From the NCBI GenBank assembly GCA_021234155.1, contig JAJEKV010000003.1, forward strand, positions 30,365,166-30,429,165: a DNA stretch of 64,000 nucleotides, read 5' to 3'. The notes beneath the pieces were generated by a model, which saw only the letters and a list, made by a program, of their open reading frames with translations, was not told where the DNA came from and made no database searches. Origin of the DNA: Isoetes taiwanensis (taxonomy: Eukaryota; Streptophyta; Lycopodiopsida; Isoetales; Isoetaceae). A program made the position numbers and the translations under genes. Of the stretch, positions 36,131-48,447 are shown piece after piece. Numbering within the stretch: the first letter of the stretch is position 1; each line of letters begins with the position of its first letter.

Positions 36131-37229
36131 TTGAGCTTGGCATGCATGTGGCAATGAAGGAATTAAAATATTAGATATGCCCTCTGATAGATATATGTTG
36201 ATTTTTGGGGTTCTTGGCATCACCTTGCAGCGTGATCCATATTTGTCGGATGCCACAAAGGTTACCCACAAATGCTCATGGATCAACAAAAAGGTGGGAA
36301 GAAACTCCAAGAACAGAACAAAGCAAAGAATGAACAAAGCTGAATTATATTGATGCTCCAAAGGAGGTTCTCTCCAAAGCGTGAGCAAAAGCCTAAACAA
36401 TGAGAGGAAATGCTCTCTAAATAGTAGAGCAAAACCCTAACCCTAGGCCCGACATCTCACCTACCCGGATCTAGGCTAAATCCCGGGGCCATAGATTCAA
36501 TGGGGTTCAATATGACAAATACATGTGGCCTATGCCACCTACCACATATGTGGGCTAAAATGGAGGCCTAGATCAAGAGTGGTACAATGTGATAAATACA
36601 TGTGGCTTATGCCACTCCTTACATATATTTAGCCCAAAGGGCTAACCTCCCCACCAAACCAAACTATGTAGAACCTTTGCCAACATCGGGTTAAACATTT
36701 ACAATAGTATCAAAGTGAGGGAAGGAATAAGATCATGTAGAAAGTCTTGACCCAAAAATGCCAATGTGGATGAAGTACAAAATCATGAGGAGGTGGAGAA
36801 AGCTGTCACCACTTCTCTTGAGCTTGCCACGAGCTCCTTGAAAGCCATAGAAGTCAAATCGAGATGTTGAGAAGCTGTCACCACTTCTCATAGAGCTTAC
36901 CCTTAGCTCTCAGAATACATGTAATCAAAGTGTCTTATAATGAGTTAAAAAAATAGGGAAACAAAAGTTGTTGGGAGGAAGGCCCTAAGTCATCTTCATG
37001 CCACTTGTTGAACTTGAAGATTTGAAACAAAAGTTGAACTTGGTTGAAACATAAGTGATTGAAGGCGGGAAGGCCCTAAATTGACTTCCGCCATTTGTTG
37101 AACTTGAAGAGGCTCAACCACCATGTATTATGGACGGGCAAGATGGATTGAAAAGGTGGTCTCTCAAAAACCCAATATTTGGTCGATGACTTGTTCTCCT
37201 CAATCCCCGATGTTATGAGGCACTTAGAG
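36131..37229. repeat. Run of paired short direct repeats; possible LTR debris
   Basis: Three unrelated segments each occur twice about 75-85 bp apart: AAATACATGTGG-CTATGCCAC (36518, 36594), GAAGCTGTCACCACTTCTC (36799, 36873) and GGAAGGCCCTAA..TTGTTGAACTTGAAGA (36975, 37068). TGTTGATTTTTGGGG at 36187 could be an LTR start, but no partner is seen. No gene recognised. Confidence 0.45.
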
Positions 37230-37535
37230 TTGGTGATAATTTTCTTTGTCGTTGCTCAGAGAAAGGGAATGATGAGGGTTCTGAATTTTGGATTACGATG
37301 TGCACAAAACCAAAATGGATAGTGGAAAGACTTCCAACTCAATGGAACATGGTACCCGGCCGGTGATAGTGTCATAGAAGGTATGTATTACAAAGAAGAG
37401 CAAGATCAGCGTCGGCTATGATCTTTGCGATAAAGATGCCTTAGGCATAGTATTCCTAACGGATCGTGCAATCGGACTTCACATGCCACCAACTAAGCGT
37501 CAAAAGCGGGGACTGTATATAGAATTTTGGATCCT
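37230..37535 (+). pseudogene. Unidentified gene remnant, element 2 interior
   Basis: Frames with one or two shifts read FLCRCSEKGNDEGSEFWI, TKPKWIVERLPTQWN, AGDSVIEGMYYK and YDLCDKDALGIVFLTDRAIG followed by MPPTKRQKRG. The composition and even hydrophobic pattern look like a real folded domain and not a shadow. I cannot name the family. It sits downstream of the RING-like paralogue on the same strand and may be another gene of the element. Confidence 0.35.
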
Positions 37536-40500
37536 TTAGATGAGGAAAATTTTTACAGAATTTACCGAAGTTCTTTTATGATGATGATGAAATGTAAAAC
37601 TATACGTAGTTTTCAGAACTCATGTGAAGTTTTGTGCTTCAGCTGTGAAAATGAGTTTGTCTTGATTTCTTTTGAAGATTTGAATTCGTCTAAATACTTG
37701 ATTCCTTTGTTTGTGAGATGAATTGAATATGAATTTTCATTCAAATGAATCGAGTTTACAATAACAATTATGTACATAAGAAAGATATACTGGTGATTTC
37801 AAGTGCGAGGGTGACTCATGCACCTACATACTTCCCAATACATATGTTCCTCTCGGTTCCGACTTTTGTTGCTTCTAATCTTAAAATTTCAAGCATGAAC
37901 ACTCTAACATCAACTAGATCCTTTGAAATGTCACAACTTTGCAGAGTTAACCACACTTTGTCAATATGAGTTTGGTTTTTGTCTGGCTACATTTGAGATT
38001 GACTTACTAGATTAGGCAACAATATATTCACTCCTTTCAAGTACCCCTCACAAATTTGTGCATAAGCGAACATCTGGTGAGGGGCCACATGAATGACCAT
38101 CGGTTTGAAGGCGTTACGGAAATTTTCACAACATCGAGGTTGTAAAGCTGAAATTATTGTGTCCAAGCAATTCGGGAACTTTTTGCATTCAAAGTTTGTT
38201 GTCATTGTACCCGCTTGACAAAATGTCACAATGAGCAAGCACTAACCTCTCAATATATGCTGCTTACGCCATGCAAGCAGAGCTATCAAAGTGATATATC
38301 CCTCATTTATATCTGCAATGCGAGACAGCGTGGCTTAAAATCGAGAAAAGCGAGGTCGGTGATGTCCATCTGGCGGAGAAAAAACATGTATTGGCACTTA
38401 TCGATTCACATGTTTCCTTATTGTTTTTGTAACTATTTGTGTCCTTGGACAATGTCAGTGAAAAAAGGGTCAAAGAAATGAAAGGGATGGCTCATTCCTT
38501 GGGCATCAAAGTAGTATTCCATGTATCGCAAACATATGCATATGATGGCACAATCGATGATCACAAATCGGATGAAAGTATCACCTTGAGAAGAGGAGGA
38601 TCAATTGATCATTGAACCACTGCGTATCGGCTTCCAAAATTTTGATGTATCGGTGGAGCTAATCTGAGTTTGGAGTTCCACTCTCCACCACTTCCAAATG
38701 TGTATTTGGCTTTAGGGGGCTGCTTAGAAGCTTTGTCATCTCTAGTTCTACACACCTGCGAGAACATTTGCTCACCATCCTTTCAAATATCTTAAATTGA
38801 AAAATTACAACACATATCATAGAAGCTGTTTTTACTTATATTGACTTTCAAAGAGTTTTACAAGATTCATTTATGAAAATACTTGTCGAGCATTTTTCAT
38901 GGGATTCTTGACTCTTGAGAATCCCACATGTTCCACATTTGATGTTCCTTCACAAAAGGCGGCACACTTTCTCAGCTAGAAGTCCCTCAACAATGTGTTT
39001 TCGCGTGGTATTTCCAAAATTTTCTGGTACACTTTGGGCAGATCCTTAAGAAAAATTATCTTATTAACCACTTTTAATTTTGTGTTGGTGAGGTCATCAT
39101 CGATTCCAAATAAAAAAATGCGCCCTTATATTCTGCTAGCAACTTTCTCATCAACAAGTCAACATTACTCTTAGCCATCTTTGGACCACAATGCAATCTC
39201 AAATTTTGAAAAACACCATTCTAAAGAACTCACGTAATCCGGGCGGAAAGCTTGCATTTTGATGGTTCAATTTGCGGAGGGTCACTTACGGCTTCGGCCC
39301 GTCGAGGGATCCTCTCTTTCAAGTCATAAAACTTGCCTAAAACCCCATTAAAATCGAGAACAAGTAAAATTTCAGTTAACCTCTTGGTTTTCTTGATTGA
39401 GGTTGTATTGGACTTCGTTGAGCGATCGCATCTTGTCGGGATAACGGGGTTTCTTTGTCAACTTCATCACGCATCCACATTTGGCTCATGTTCGGCACCA
39501 AAACTTTTTTTACGGTGAAGGACCCCATGCAAAATGAATCTCAAAGGGAATTAATTTCCCCCCCAAAGCAGATGCACTAGGAATCTCTTTGTGATGGCTT
39601 CCGGTTGCGGTAGCATTTATCTTGTAGCATAATTGAAATGAGGAAGACCACGAGAAAAATACAAAAAAAAATAAATCATGTATGTGGCATCGGTACTTAC
39701 TTGATACTTTTGCATTGATTCACTATCCAAATTTCGTTTTGGAGTCTCCACGTTATTTGGGATTGACTTAGGAGTATCAAATGGGGTGAATTCTAGGTAC
39801 AAGCGGGAGGTATCTTGGAGTCTCATAAGCGGCGTGGATAAGCATTTGGATATCCTTGGTCTCAAATTTACTGCAATTCTGCAAACACTAAGTTAGTAGA
39901 CACGTGACAACATCGGTAAACATTAGTTAAAGGCACTTGTGTCTATTGGTTCTTATTGGTACCACTTTCGAACACCAAAAAGCCAAAAGCCATGTCCGGT
40001 CATAAATGTGGGCACAAGCGGGGCTCGCGATGGGTTCTAGAGTGTCGCAAAACAAATTCAAAATCAATAGAGTCTTTAGGCGAGGGGTTAGAGATGATAA
40101 TATTTACCTCAAATGGTGTGATAGACATGGAATGTGATCTTGGTGGTGCATTACGCTATCTGGCAACATTTACCCTCCCATTTCGGACAGCGTCCACAAA
40201 ATGGACAACCTTCATCACCCTCTTCTTACGCCTCGGGAAGCATTGGAAGTCACGGGGATCTAAAGGAGTGTCATGACCACTAAACGAGGAAAAATCTCAA
40301 ATCTTTGCATTGAGGGGTTGCGGCTCGGTAAGTCTTCACATGCCTTTAGCTCAATTTGAGTTTCGCTAGTTCCTTATTTAATTGATTCAGCCGGGCAACA
40401 TTGTACCATTTAGCTCTTCATCCTTTGGTTAAACACAACAGAACACCCTCACGCTTCTTCGGTTCTTTGTCATGATTGATTACCATCGTGCAAATCAGCT

Positions 40501-40689
40501 CTAATTCGATGCTTTATGCTCCATCAACTCAATCTTTCTTTTGATATCATTTTCCTATCCTCGTTTGCTTTGCAATCGTTGCTTGCATCTATCAAACCTA
40601 GGCGATGTTGCGACCAACCATTCCTTCAACAAGTCGCCATAGTGCGCAAAACAAAACACTATGTATATTTCAGCCTCCTAACATAGTAA
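37536..40689. other. No recognisable gene
   Basis: Mixed sequence with short frames on both strands. A minus-strand piece near 40150-40290 reads PRRKKRVMKVVHFVDAVRNG and may be coding debris. No family recognised. Confidence 0.35.
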
Positions 40690-41220
40690 GCCACGTACTG
40701 ATGGAAAACCACAATCACACACCACACAACACAAGGTAGTCTCTAAACACCACCATATACCACACACCACACAACATACATTTGCCGCGATTACACACCA
40801 CACAACATCTTTGTGATGGTAGCAAGGAGTGGTGGGACATTGTGGGTGGTGGTGGTGTGTGGTGGTGGTGGTGGTGGTGGGGGTGTGGTGGTGGGTTTTG
40901 GTGGTGGTGGTGGTGGTGGGGTGTGTGGTGGTGGTGGAGTGTGGTGGGGGTGTGGTGGTGGTGGAGTGTGGGGTGTGGTGGTGGAGTGTGGTGGTGGTGG
41001 ATTGTGGTGTGGGACATGGTGGAGTGCGGTGGTGTGGTGTGGTGTGGTGGTGGTGGAGTGGTGGTGGTGGTGGAGGGAGTGTGGTGGTTGTGGTGGTGGA
41101 GTGTGGTGGAGGGGTGTGGCGTGGGACATGGTGGAGTGTGGCGGTGGGAGATGGTAGAGTGTAGTAGTGGGAGATGGTGGGGTGTGGTGTGGGACATGGT
41201 GGATGTCAACAACTCACCAC
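40690..41220. repeat. GTG/CAC-rich microsatellite and minisatellite block
   Basis: About 400 bp is almost purely GTGGTG and GTGGAGTGTGGT units on plus (CCA/CAC on minus), flanked by CACCACACAACAC repeats at 40690-40810. The long overlapping frames here (Gly/Trp/Val-rich on plus, His/Pro/Thr-rich on minus) are repeat artefacts and not proteins. Confidence 0.95.
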
Positions 41221-41574
41221 TCACCCGAGACCACACATACCTCATCTATCATTCGGCATCCATTGCGAGAAATGCCCCACGGATGGCATCATAGAGACAC
41301 AACATGACAATCTGACCAATATGATGCAAAATGGTAGTAGACATGCGATTCTTGAAGTGGATTTGATGTTACCTTTTACGTGTTGATAGAAACAAGCTTG
41401 AGATTTTTTACATTTGTAACACAACTAATAATTGAACATACGCAATGGCATGTTTTGGTCTCGAGAACATTGCTGCTTTTTTTGTTTTGATTGTGAGTTC
41501 AGATTGAATGTGTGGTCTAGAGGAACCTAATTTGGTTTTTTCCCTATCATCTTCATCATCCACTGTCACTTTTA

Positions 41575-42377
41575 CTATTTTTCCTCCTCGTCGGGTTGGA
41601 TTTGCCTATGCTTTCTCTTGGGTCTAGAAGAAGCGGCCTCTGCTTTCTCATCGGGGAGTTTTATAATAATCCGAGAAGCTCTTCCAATTAACAACCTCCC
41701 CTTTATATGCGGATAATAAGCCACTGCCCAGGTTCCATGAGCCATTCCACCCCATGTATGTGGCTTCCACTGTAATTCTTTTGTAAATTTGCATGAACTC
41801 TTTGTATTGTTCATTGCTCGAGATTCTTCAACTTTGTACAAAGAAAACATATGCCTTAATTTTTGGTTTGAACAAAACATTTGGGGAAAAATAGATTTAT
41901 TTGGAACTCTGTCACAAAGCTTCTTTAGATCTTCATGGGGCACAATCTCTTGTTTGAGGAGAGATATCATCTTGTAGTCAGTGGCGTTCAATTCTTACTC
42001 CATTAGGGTTCAATCGGCAAGAAGCGGCAAAAAAGAAGAAGAGGTGATTATTTCTTAATTCAAAAAGGTGGACAATGGCGGTGGCATAAAATTCAAAATA
42101 GCAGCCGCTCATTAATTCCCACTCCCATAATCTCGGCCGGTATGCACCATCGATTCTACCACAAAGGTGGTGCCAAAATGTGGCTTTCACGGTATTCGGG
42201 GAGTAGTAGCCGGGCGTTTGCCATTTTGGCGGGGACTTCTTGGGTGTTGTAGATGGTGATGGTGGGTTTATACGGCCCGATGGGGAGTTCGGTTTTTTCT
42301 ATGAGTTTGTTGTGGAGTGTCGAGGTATCATTTGTCTCTTTGGGGCGGTTCTCCTTCCTCCTCACTTGCTTTGTCAC
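41575..42377 (-). CDS. Unidentified open frames, possibly one broken gene
   Basis: Two minus frames look protein-like. 42377-42156 begins MTKQVRRKENRPKETNDTST. 41991-41575 begins MNATDYKMISLLKQEIVPHE and ends with KPHTWGGMAHGTWAVAYYP and a basic tail of RPKRKHRQ. They could be exons of one gene with a nuclear-type basic C-terminus. No family recognised and no catalytic motif visible. Confidence 0.3.
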
Positions 42378-43235
42378 ATTACCATTCTTTTAATATATTG
42401 ATGACCGCAGTTCTTCAAAAAAAAAAAAAATGTGGCGTCAAAATGCGCGTTTTTGATACACCACAACGTGCTTTTACCCATAATAAAGATTCCAGTGACC
42501 CTTTACATCATTGAAACCGTTGCAAGAATGACAAAGATCTTTAGAGCTTTATGAATTTACAAAAAGAATATGCACTTCCTCAATAGCTTTTAAAGGTTTC
42601 CAAGCAATCATGTATCCATTATGGTGTCAAGAAAAGAGATCGGAGAATATAAGCCTTTGCAAATTCATTAAACAATGCACCAGCTATAAGCAATAACATA
42701 AAGGAATAATATTATTAGGACTTAAAGCATAACCACATATTGATATCGCAACCAAACCAACGATGTCTTCAAAATCTTTTTTTGTTCCACCCTTCTTACA
42801 TGTGAACTACAATTAAATCTATAGCTCTATCTTTCTCAAAATCCGACGTCTCTCGTCTTAGTGACCTTTGGCCCTCGTTGTATACAACAATAGCTTTGTG
42901 GTGCAATATAAGCGACCATGATCACGTATCTCACATAGCTTCAAGTTGATCGGTGGCAAGGGCTTGGCATACTACCACTTTACTTTTATCCAAAACCTCT
43001 TTACACCAACTTGAGCAATAACCTCTAAGGCTTTCGCATGATGAGGAGATCGTATGACTCTCTGCAAATAATCTTGATAAAGTCGAGTTTGGTCTGCATT
43101 ATGGTTTCTCCGTGAGTTAGTATGCCCTTTTTCAATATTCGGCATTCTTTAATCGATTCGGCATAATTCTATATTATAAATTTTTAGTGTAAGTGTTGGT
43201 TGACCCTAATTTGGATGCCTTGATTTGATCAAGCT
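42378..43235. other. No recognisable gene
   Basis: AT-rich, with an A-run at about 42417-42431. No supported feature. Confidence 0.4.
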
Positions 43236-44160
43236 AATGGAGGGAGATGATGCCCGCGTCGGTTTCCTTAAGATGGTTTTTTGGCTAGGGTTCGTGAAGG
43301 CTATGGCACCTTCGAGCGCTTACGCGAACCGGCGGATGCTTGGCTCTATGTCGGTCGTTGCAAATTTCAGCGTCCCTATCTACGGGGATATCACGAGGGC
43401 ATAGGGCGGATATGCGGCGAATTTGTTTATCCATCACTTAAAAAGATGTCTGGCGCAGATTTAAAGGGAAATACTTAGAATAGAAGATGGTTGAGAGAAA
43501 AAAAGGTCCGGATACTTTGAAGGAAGAATGGCAAAGTCAATCATTAGTTCCTGACCCGGATATGCGGGATAGGGCTGGAGCATGTTCTTGATTCTTCTTG
43601 GTGCGGGTTTTGGTGCAAGCTTGGGTCTTTGAAATGATGCGATTATGTTGAGCGAGGCGATTGCTATGATCTTTGTATTTCCTCTTTGTCCACGACCATG
43701 GCGGGAGAGGCTAAGCAGTTGCAAAAGAGTAGGCGGGGCATGACCGATCACGACCATGAGCGAGATGAATGGCAAAAATTTGAGATGATGGCGGCGGCAT
43801 GAAGAATGGCTCCTCTGGTAACTTCTGAGGTATGGTTTGATCTCAACACAAATTGTATGCTCTTTTTTACGGTATGCTAGAAGCGCATTTGCTCTGTAGG
43901 TTTTTGAATTTGAGATTTAAGTTACGGTTCTTTATAGCTTGCCAAGTAAATCCACAATCAAACACGTGTGATATTTTGAAATGATCTTTGGGAAGAACAT
44001 GGAGCACAAGTTATAAATTTGCCATGCGGGCATCCTTTCTGCGATACATGTATTGCTATCAAATATTTGCGGCTTAATAAAGCGTTGGTTTTTGAGCGGC
44101 GTCGGCATTAGTTGAGAGAAGGATGAGAAAAATCATTTGTGTTCCTCCGTTCTTTATCTC
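43236..44160 (+). pseudogene. Gene remnant with a RING-like half-finger
   Basis: The frame at 43281-43478 reads MARVREGYGTFERLREPADA and FQRPYLRGYHEGIGRICGEF. A later frame (about 43985-44100) reads EEHGAQVINLPCGHPFCDTC, the central C-x-H-x2-C-x2-C part of a RING finger. The two halves are joined only by position, with stops between. It differs from the CEHVYH-type finger of the element's own RING-like gene and could be a captured plant RING gene. Confidence 0.35.
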
Positions 44161-44984
44161 TTATGCAATTGCACATGGCATTCTAGCTACACAACATAGC
44201 TACATACTTAGTTTTACCATTTGAAGTATCAAGCTGTAATTTACATCATCATACATGGAAAAAGTACAAAAGTTGTAAAAGGCTGCTTCTTTTTTTCTAT
44301 TAAGCCACATGTTACGGGTTTTTTTTGTAGCCTATATATAGATGTGTAACCGAGGTTCAAATATATGTAGTAAGAAGTTTCTTGCTATTCTTCCACGTCT
44401 TTGAGCAAGCATTGGTGCAACTATTGCATTTTGCAAAGACATACATGAGGCTTTATCAAGATTCTCTCAACATTATTACTAGCTAAAGCGCATAACACCT
44501 TTGATTTGATGTATTGAAAGCTATCTGCTCTAGAAGTCCTCTATTCCCCACAATCTAAGAAGTCAGATGGTTTCCAACATCTTGAAATGTAAGGAATTTT
44601 TCCTTTATTGTATTTGAACTCAGTTCAATTTCACTTGCATTTTCAGTCTGTAGTATAGAAGTATTTTCGCTTCAACTAGATCCGATATTTCGTTTATGAT
44701 TGCATCAACACGTGCAAGGTTTCCTACTCAAGATATTTTGGTGCAATAGAGGTTACTAACCAGGTAAATTAAGAGCTTAGGTACATTGGTGGTGTTTTCA
44801 TGCAGAACCACTTCCATTGTTTCAAAGGCTTTTCCTATTGTTAAAATGCTTAGGAAGCATTTTGCCTTTGGAATGCCTAAACATTGTCCATAAATATATA
44901 GTCCTCAACATTTTGTCAACTCAGATGAATAATAGCTGCAGGCAGCATCAACCTCATCCTCCAAGGAATGTGATCTCGGATGTA
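44161..44984. other. No recognisable gene
   Basis: AT-rich spacer without supported features. Confidence 0.4.
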
Positions 44985-45520
44985 TGTTGAATTTGAGCAG
45001 TTTGACTGTTGGTTTCTTTCCACATTCTATGCACTAAGATCAAGGTAAAAGATAATTATCTTCCCTATTATGTACGAAGCAAGTCCATTGTTTCCCATAT
45101 TGATCAAAATAAAAACATGTATGCAATAATTCAAAAATAATATAATCTACAAAAGTTCCCACCTACATATTTCGACATTTTCATGTTCATTTTTTATGAA
45201 AAGAAATGTAATTTTTGTATGCACAACCATATTTGAATCTCATCTGTGAAGGAATGTGGTCTCAAAATATTGAAGAAGTATGTCGAATTTCAAAGTTTGA
45301 TTATTGTTTCTTTTTTGTGTGAGTTGTCTAAATCTACTTTCCACATTCTATGCACAAGTGGACTTAGAGCAAGTCTATTGTTCCCTATATGATCAAAATA
45401 AAAACATGTATACAATAATCAACATCATCTACAAAAGTGCCTACATCTTAAATTGTTCCCTGTATGAGCGAAATAAAAACATGTATACAATAGTCAACAA
45501 AAGTGTCTACATCTTTAGTC
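44985..45520. repeat. Imperfect direct repeats
   Basis: CTTTCCACATTCTATGCAC and then GATCAAAATAAAAACATGTAT followed by ATCTACAAAAGT occur at about 45019-45155 and again at about 45339-45440, with a shorter third echo at 45466-45510. Confidence 0.6.
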
Positions 45521-46235
45521 AGTTGCATGTTGGTCTTCTGTCAAAGGAGAGTGTGAGAAATTGAAGAAATTGCAAAATTAATGTGGAAAGGGCATGGCCA
45601 AAATTTCAAAATTGACAGGTTCCCAACATTTACAGGTTCTCAAAAGATGCCGGCAGCGCTGGCACATAACTAGTCTATCATAAAATTCTATCTTTTGTCC
45701 AGTCTTCCCTTTGCTCCAAATAGTTGAGCCTTTCAACAATGCATTAGCCCCATCTTCTAACTCCTTAATAATCAATTGTAGGGTGCAACAAAATAATGAT
45801 AATATGTAGCAAAATAACAGGGGGTTCTAGGGGGATTTGATATGGATGTAAAAATAACAATTCCCTAAAACAATTGAATAGGTTGTTATAAAAAAAAAAA
45901 AACATAGATTCAAGTTAAAAAATAATCACATTAGCTCATTGGGTACATTGGTTAAAGTAGCCTTATTAGGATATTGAGTTATTTTGGTAGGGGTTTGAAC
46001 CCAGTATTTCATATTCTAAAATCTTAGGCCCGGCTTGATATTCCTTCAAAACCTTTAGAAATCGTATTTCATATTTCAAAATCATAGGTGAAGCGAGAGG
46101 TCCCAGGAGGCCCCAACATGCGATCACGGGCGTGGGATTGACAAAATCCGACTATTGTGGTAGTCGAGGGGGTGCACCTCGTTTAGAATATGTCTTTTCC
46201 ACTTCTAGCACTTCCATTATTTACCTATGAATGTG
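45521..46235. other. No recognisable gene
   Basis: Contains the CAGGGGGTTCTAGGGGGATTT match to the 18441/21051 repeat family at about 45817 and an A-run near 45891. A minus frame (45775-45578) with VMCQRCRHLLRTCKCWEP is Cys-rich but unidentified. Confidence 0.35.
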
Positions 46236-46952
46236 GCTCACCATTGTTATAGAGATCAATTGCTCTACTCCATTAAGTCAAAAGCTTGTAGATCACATAA
46301 ACCGATGCCTTTGCCCCAAATGTGACTTTAGCAATTTGGCCGAACTCCTGCATTTTGAAGATTAAAAGCCACTAAGAAACTCTCAAAGCGTGTTGAAAAT
46401 TGAAGCCCGAAATCAAGTTAAAATTAACGACGAAAATTCTCCCCTTCTTGAGACTTTCTAACTTTCTTTTGTGCATCTGTACCTTTCTCCTTCTTCCCTT
46501 CTTGAGGCTTTTTAATTGTCTTTTGTGTATCATGTAGCCTTTTGAAGCATCCTTTTTCTTCTTCAATAATTTAGAACAAATTGTTATCAAATTTTCCTTG
46601 TGAATCTGGCGACTCACCATTGTTATAGAGATCAATTGCTCTACTCCATTAGTCAAAAGCTTGTAGATCCACCGGCCCGTGCCTTTGCCCCAAATGTGAC
46701 TTTAGCAATTTGGCCGAACTCCTGCATTTTGAAGATTAAAAGCCACTAAGAAACTCTCAAAACGTGTTGAAAATTGAAACTGAAATCAAGTTAAAATTAA
46801 CGTGAAAATTCTCCCCTTCTTGAGACTTTCTAACTTTCTTTTGTGCATCTGTACCTTTCTCCTTCTTCCCTTCTTGAGGCTTTTTAATTGTCTTTTGTGT
46901 ATCATGTCGCCTTTTGAAGCATCCTTTTTCTTCTTCAATAATTTAGAACAAA
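46236..46952. repeat. Tandem duplication of a ~350-bp unit
   Basis: 46236-46582 and 46610-46952 start GACTCACCATTGTTATAGAG-like and end CTTCAATAATTTAGAACAAAT. They are nearly identical. The second unit is inside the Lys-rich minus frame at 46786-47157. Confidence 0.8.
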
Positions 46953-47157
46953 TTTGAATATCTTTAGGCTTCTTATTTGCAAATTTTGCATAAACTTGAG
47001 AACATATATCCTCTCTCGATAATTTGACACAAACCATACGAAGCTCATCCATAAGATGATCATGGGAAGACAAACCAACTGCTTCTAAATTATCATAGAT
47101 AGACAACTTCCAAACATAACGTTTACAACTGACCTTAATTTCTTTGGTCTGCGCCAT
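46786..47157 (-). CDS. Unidentified Lys-rich protein, duplicated C-terminal part
   Basis: ATG at 47157 opens MAQTKEIKVSCKRYVWKLSI with a plausible folded N-terminus, then a lysine-rich tail with two internal repeats (KRQLKSLKKGRR and KRKLESLKKGR). The tail is copied again at 46372-46656 by the tandem duplication. The N-terminal part may be a captured exon. Family not recognised. Confidence 0.3.
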   Translation of the reverse strand: MAQTKEIKVSCKRYVWKLSIYDNLEAVGLSSHDHLMDELRMVCVKLSREDICSQVYAKFANKKPKDIQICSKLLKKKKDASKGDMIHKRQLKSLKKGRRRKVQMHKRKLESLKKGRIFTLILT

Positions 47158-48447
47158 CTTAGTGACATCAAAATTTTCAACGTATATCCATAGATTGTAT
47201 TATCCGTTATATTTTCCATCAAGACCTCAAGGATACAATTGCCATCTTCTCGAGGCACTAAGACCTGTTTGGTTCACACTCTTGTAGAAACATTTACGTA
47301 ATGATAACCACCCTCAAATTTAGCCTCTATTCTATCATTTTACCCCTGATTTTGTCCTCGGGAGATTTTGGGCGGCCCTACATTTTCTAGAGTTCTTCAT
47401 ACGGACTCTTTCGTGTGAGAGCTTCCATGGTTACCTTCCCTCAATTTCTGGTCGCGGATCTTCTCCGGCATCCAGATGTATTTGGCGTTGATGGAAATAG
47501 AAGCTTCATGCCCCAAATGCATTGAAACGAGAGAAAAATATCAAGTTGTGCATAGCCTCTTTCTGTCTATTCAAGCTCATTCTCTTCCATATCGAACACG
47601 AGTGCCGTTGGTTACGAAAAACTTCGGTTAGGGAACTAGAGCAAAGATGAGTGTGTTACAAGGGGTTCTTGGGAGTTCCTTTTATTTTTCCTTTGTCTCT
47701 TCAATCTCATTCCGGAACACATTTCTCGAGGAAAGCGAGGCTGAATCGAGGAACTCATTTCTCGGTCTTCATTCGAACTCATTTCGTAAATCAAGCTCGG
47801 ATCACGAAGAAAAGCGAGCTCTAAAAAATTCTGGCCCGGAAATTTGAGGGTGGTTATCATTCGTTTGTTAATTTTTTGATTGAATTCCCGGATAAATTTT
47901 CGGGCACTCCGCCTTTCGTGCACCGCCTCGAAAAATTATCAAGGAATTTCCTCCCATCGAGAAATTATCTAATACATAATGCTTTTAAGACAAAATTTAT
48001 GTTCTGATGCATTACATATTATATTAGAGCATATTTTAGCACTGAAATTTTCAGCATTTGGTCATTTGCAATGATCTGTTGGATTGTATTTTTGTTAGAT
48101 GCACCAACAGGGGACCCTACCCTACAGGGATTTAATTTAAATCCCTCCGGGTGCATCCCCGGAAATTGACCTTTTCTGGGTTGGGTTTTATCAGCAAAAA
48201 ATTTCGCTGAACTTTTTGAAATCAATGCAATGCGAGTAATTTCGTCCGAGCATGTGTGCTGAGCAAAATTTTTGTGATATGATTTTGCTTTAAAATGTAG
48301 GTAACTGAATGGATTTATAGGAAGCAAAATCTTTAAAAAGTAAAACGAATTATCATCTGTTCTGTAGCAAATCACTACTGAGAACCTTCAAAATCACTAC
48401 TTACAGGTGATCAGTTTGAAAAGAAAGTTTTCAGGCTGTCTCAAATT
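47158..48447. other. No recognisable gene
   Basis: Mixed sequence. The plus frame at 47647-47847 and minus frame at 47636-47923 overlap in a GA-rich stretch and are not convincing. Confidence 0.4.

Noticed and set aside
36424-36446. Telomeric repeats (AACCCTAACCCTA)
   Set aside because: Only about two units occur; isolated CCCTAACCC motifs also occur near 19966 and 22983 without arrays.
40715-41294. Long Gly/Trp- or His/Pro-rich proteins
   Set aside because: Five overlapping frames on both strands all arise from the GTG/CAC microsatellite.
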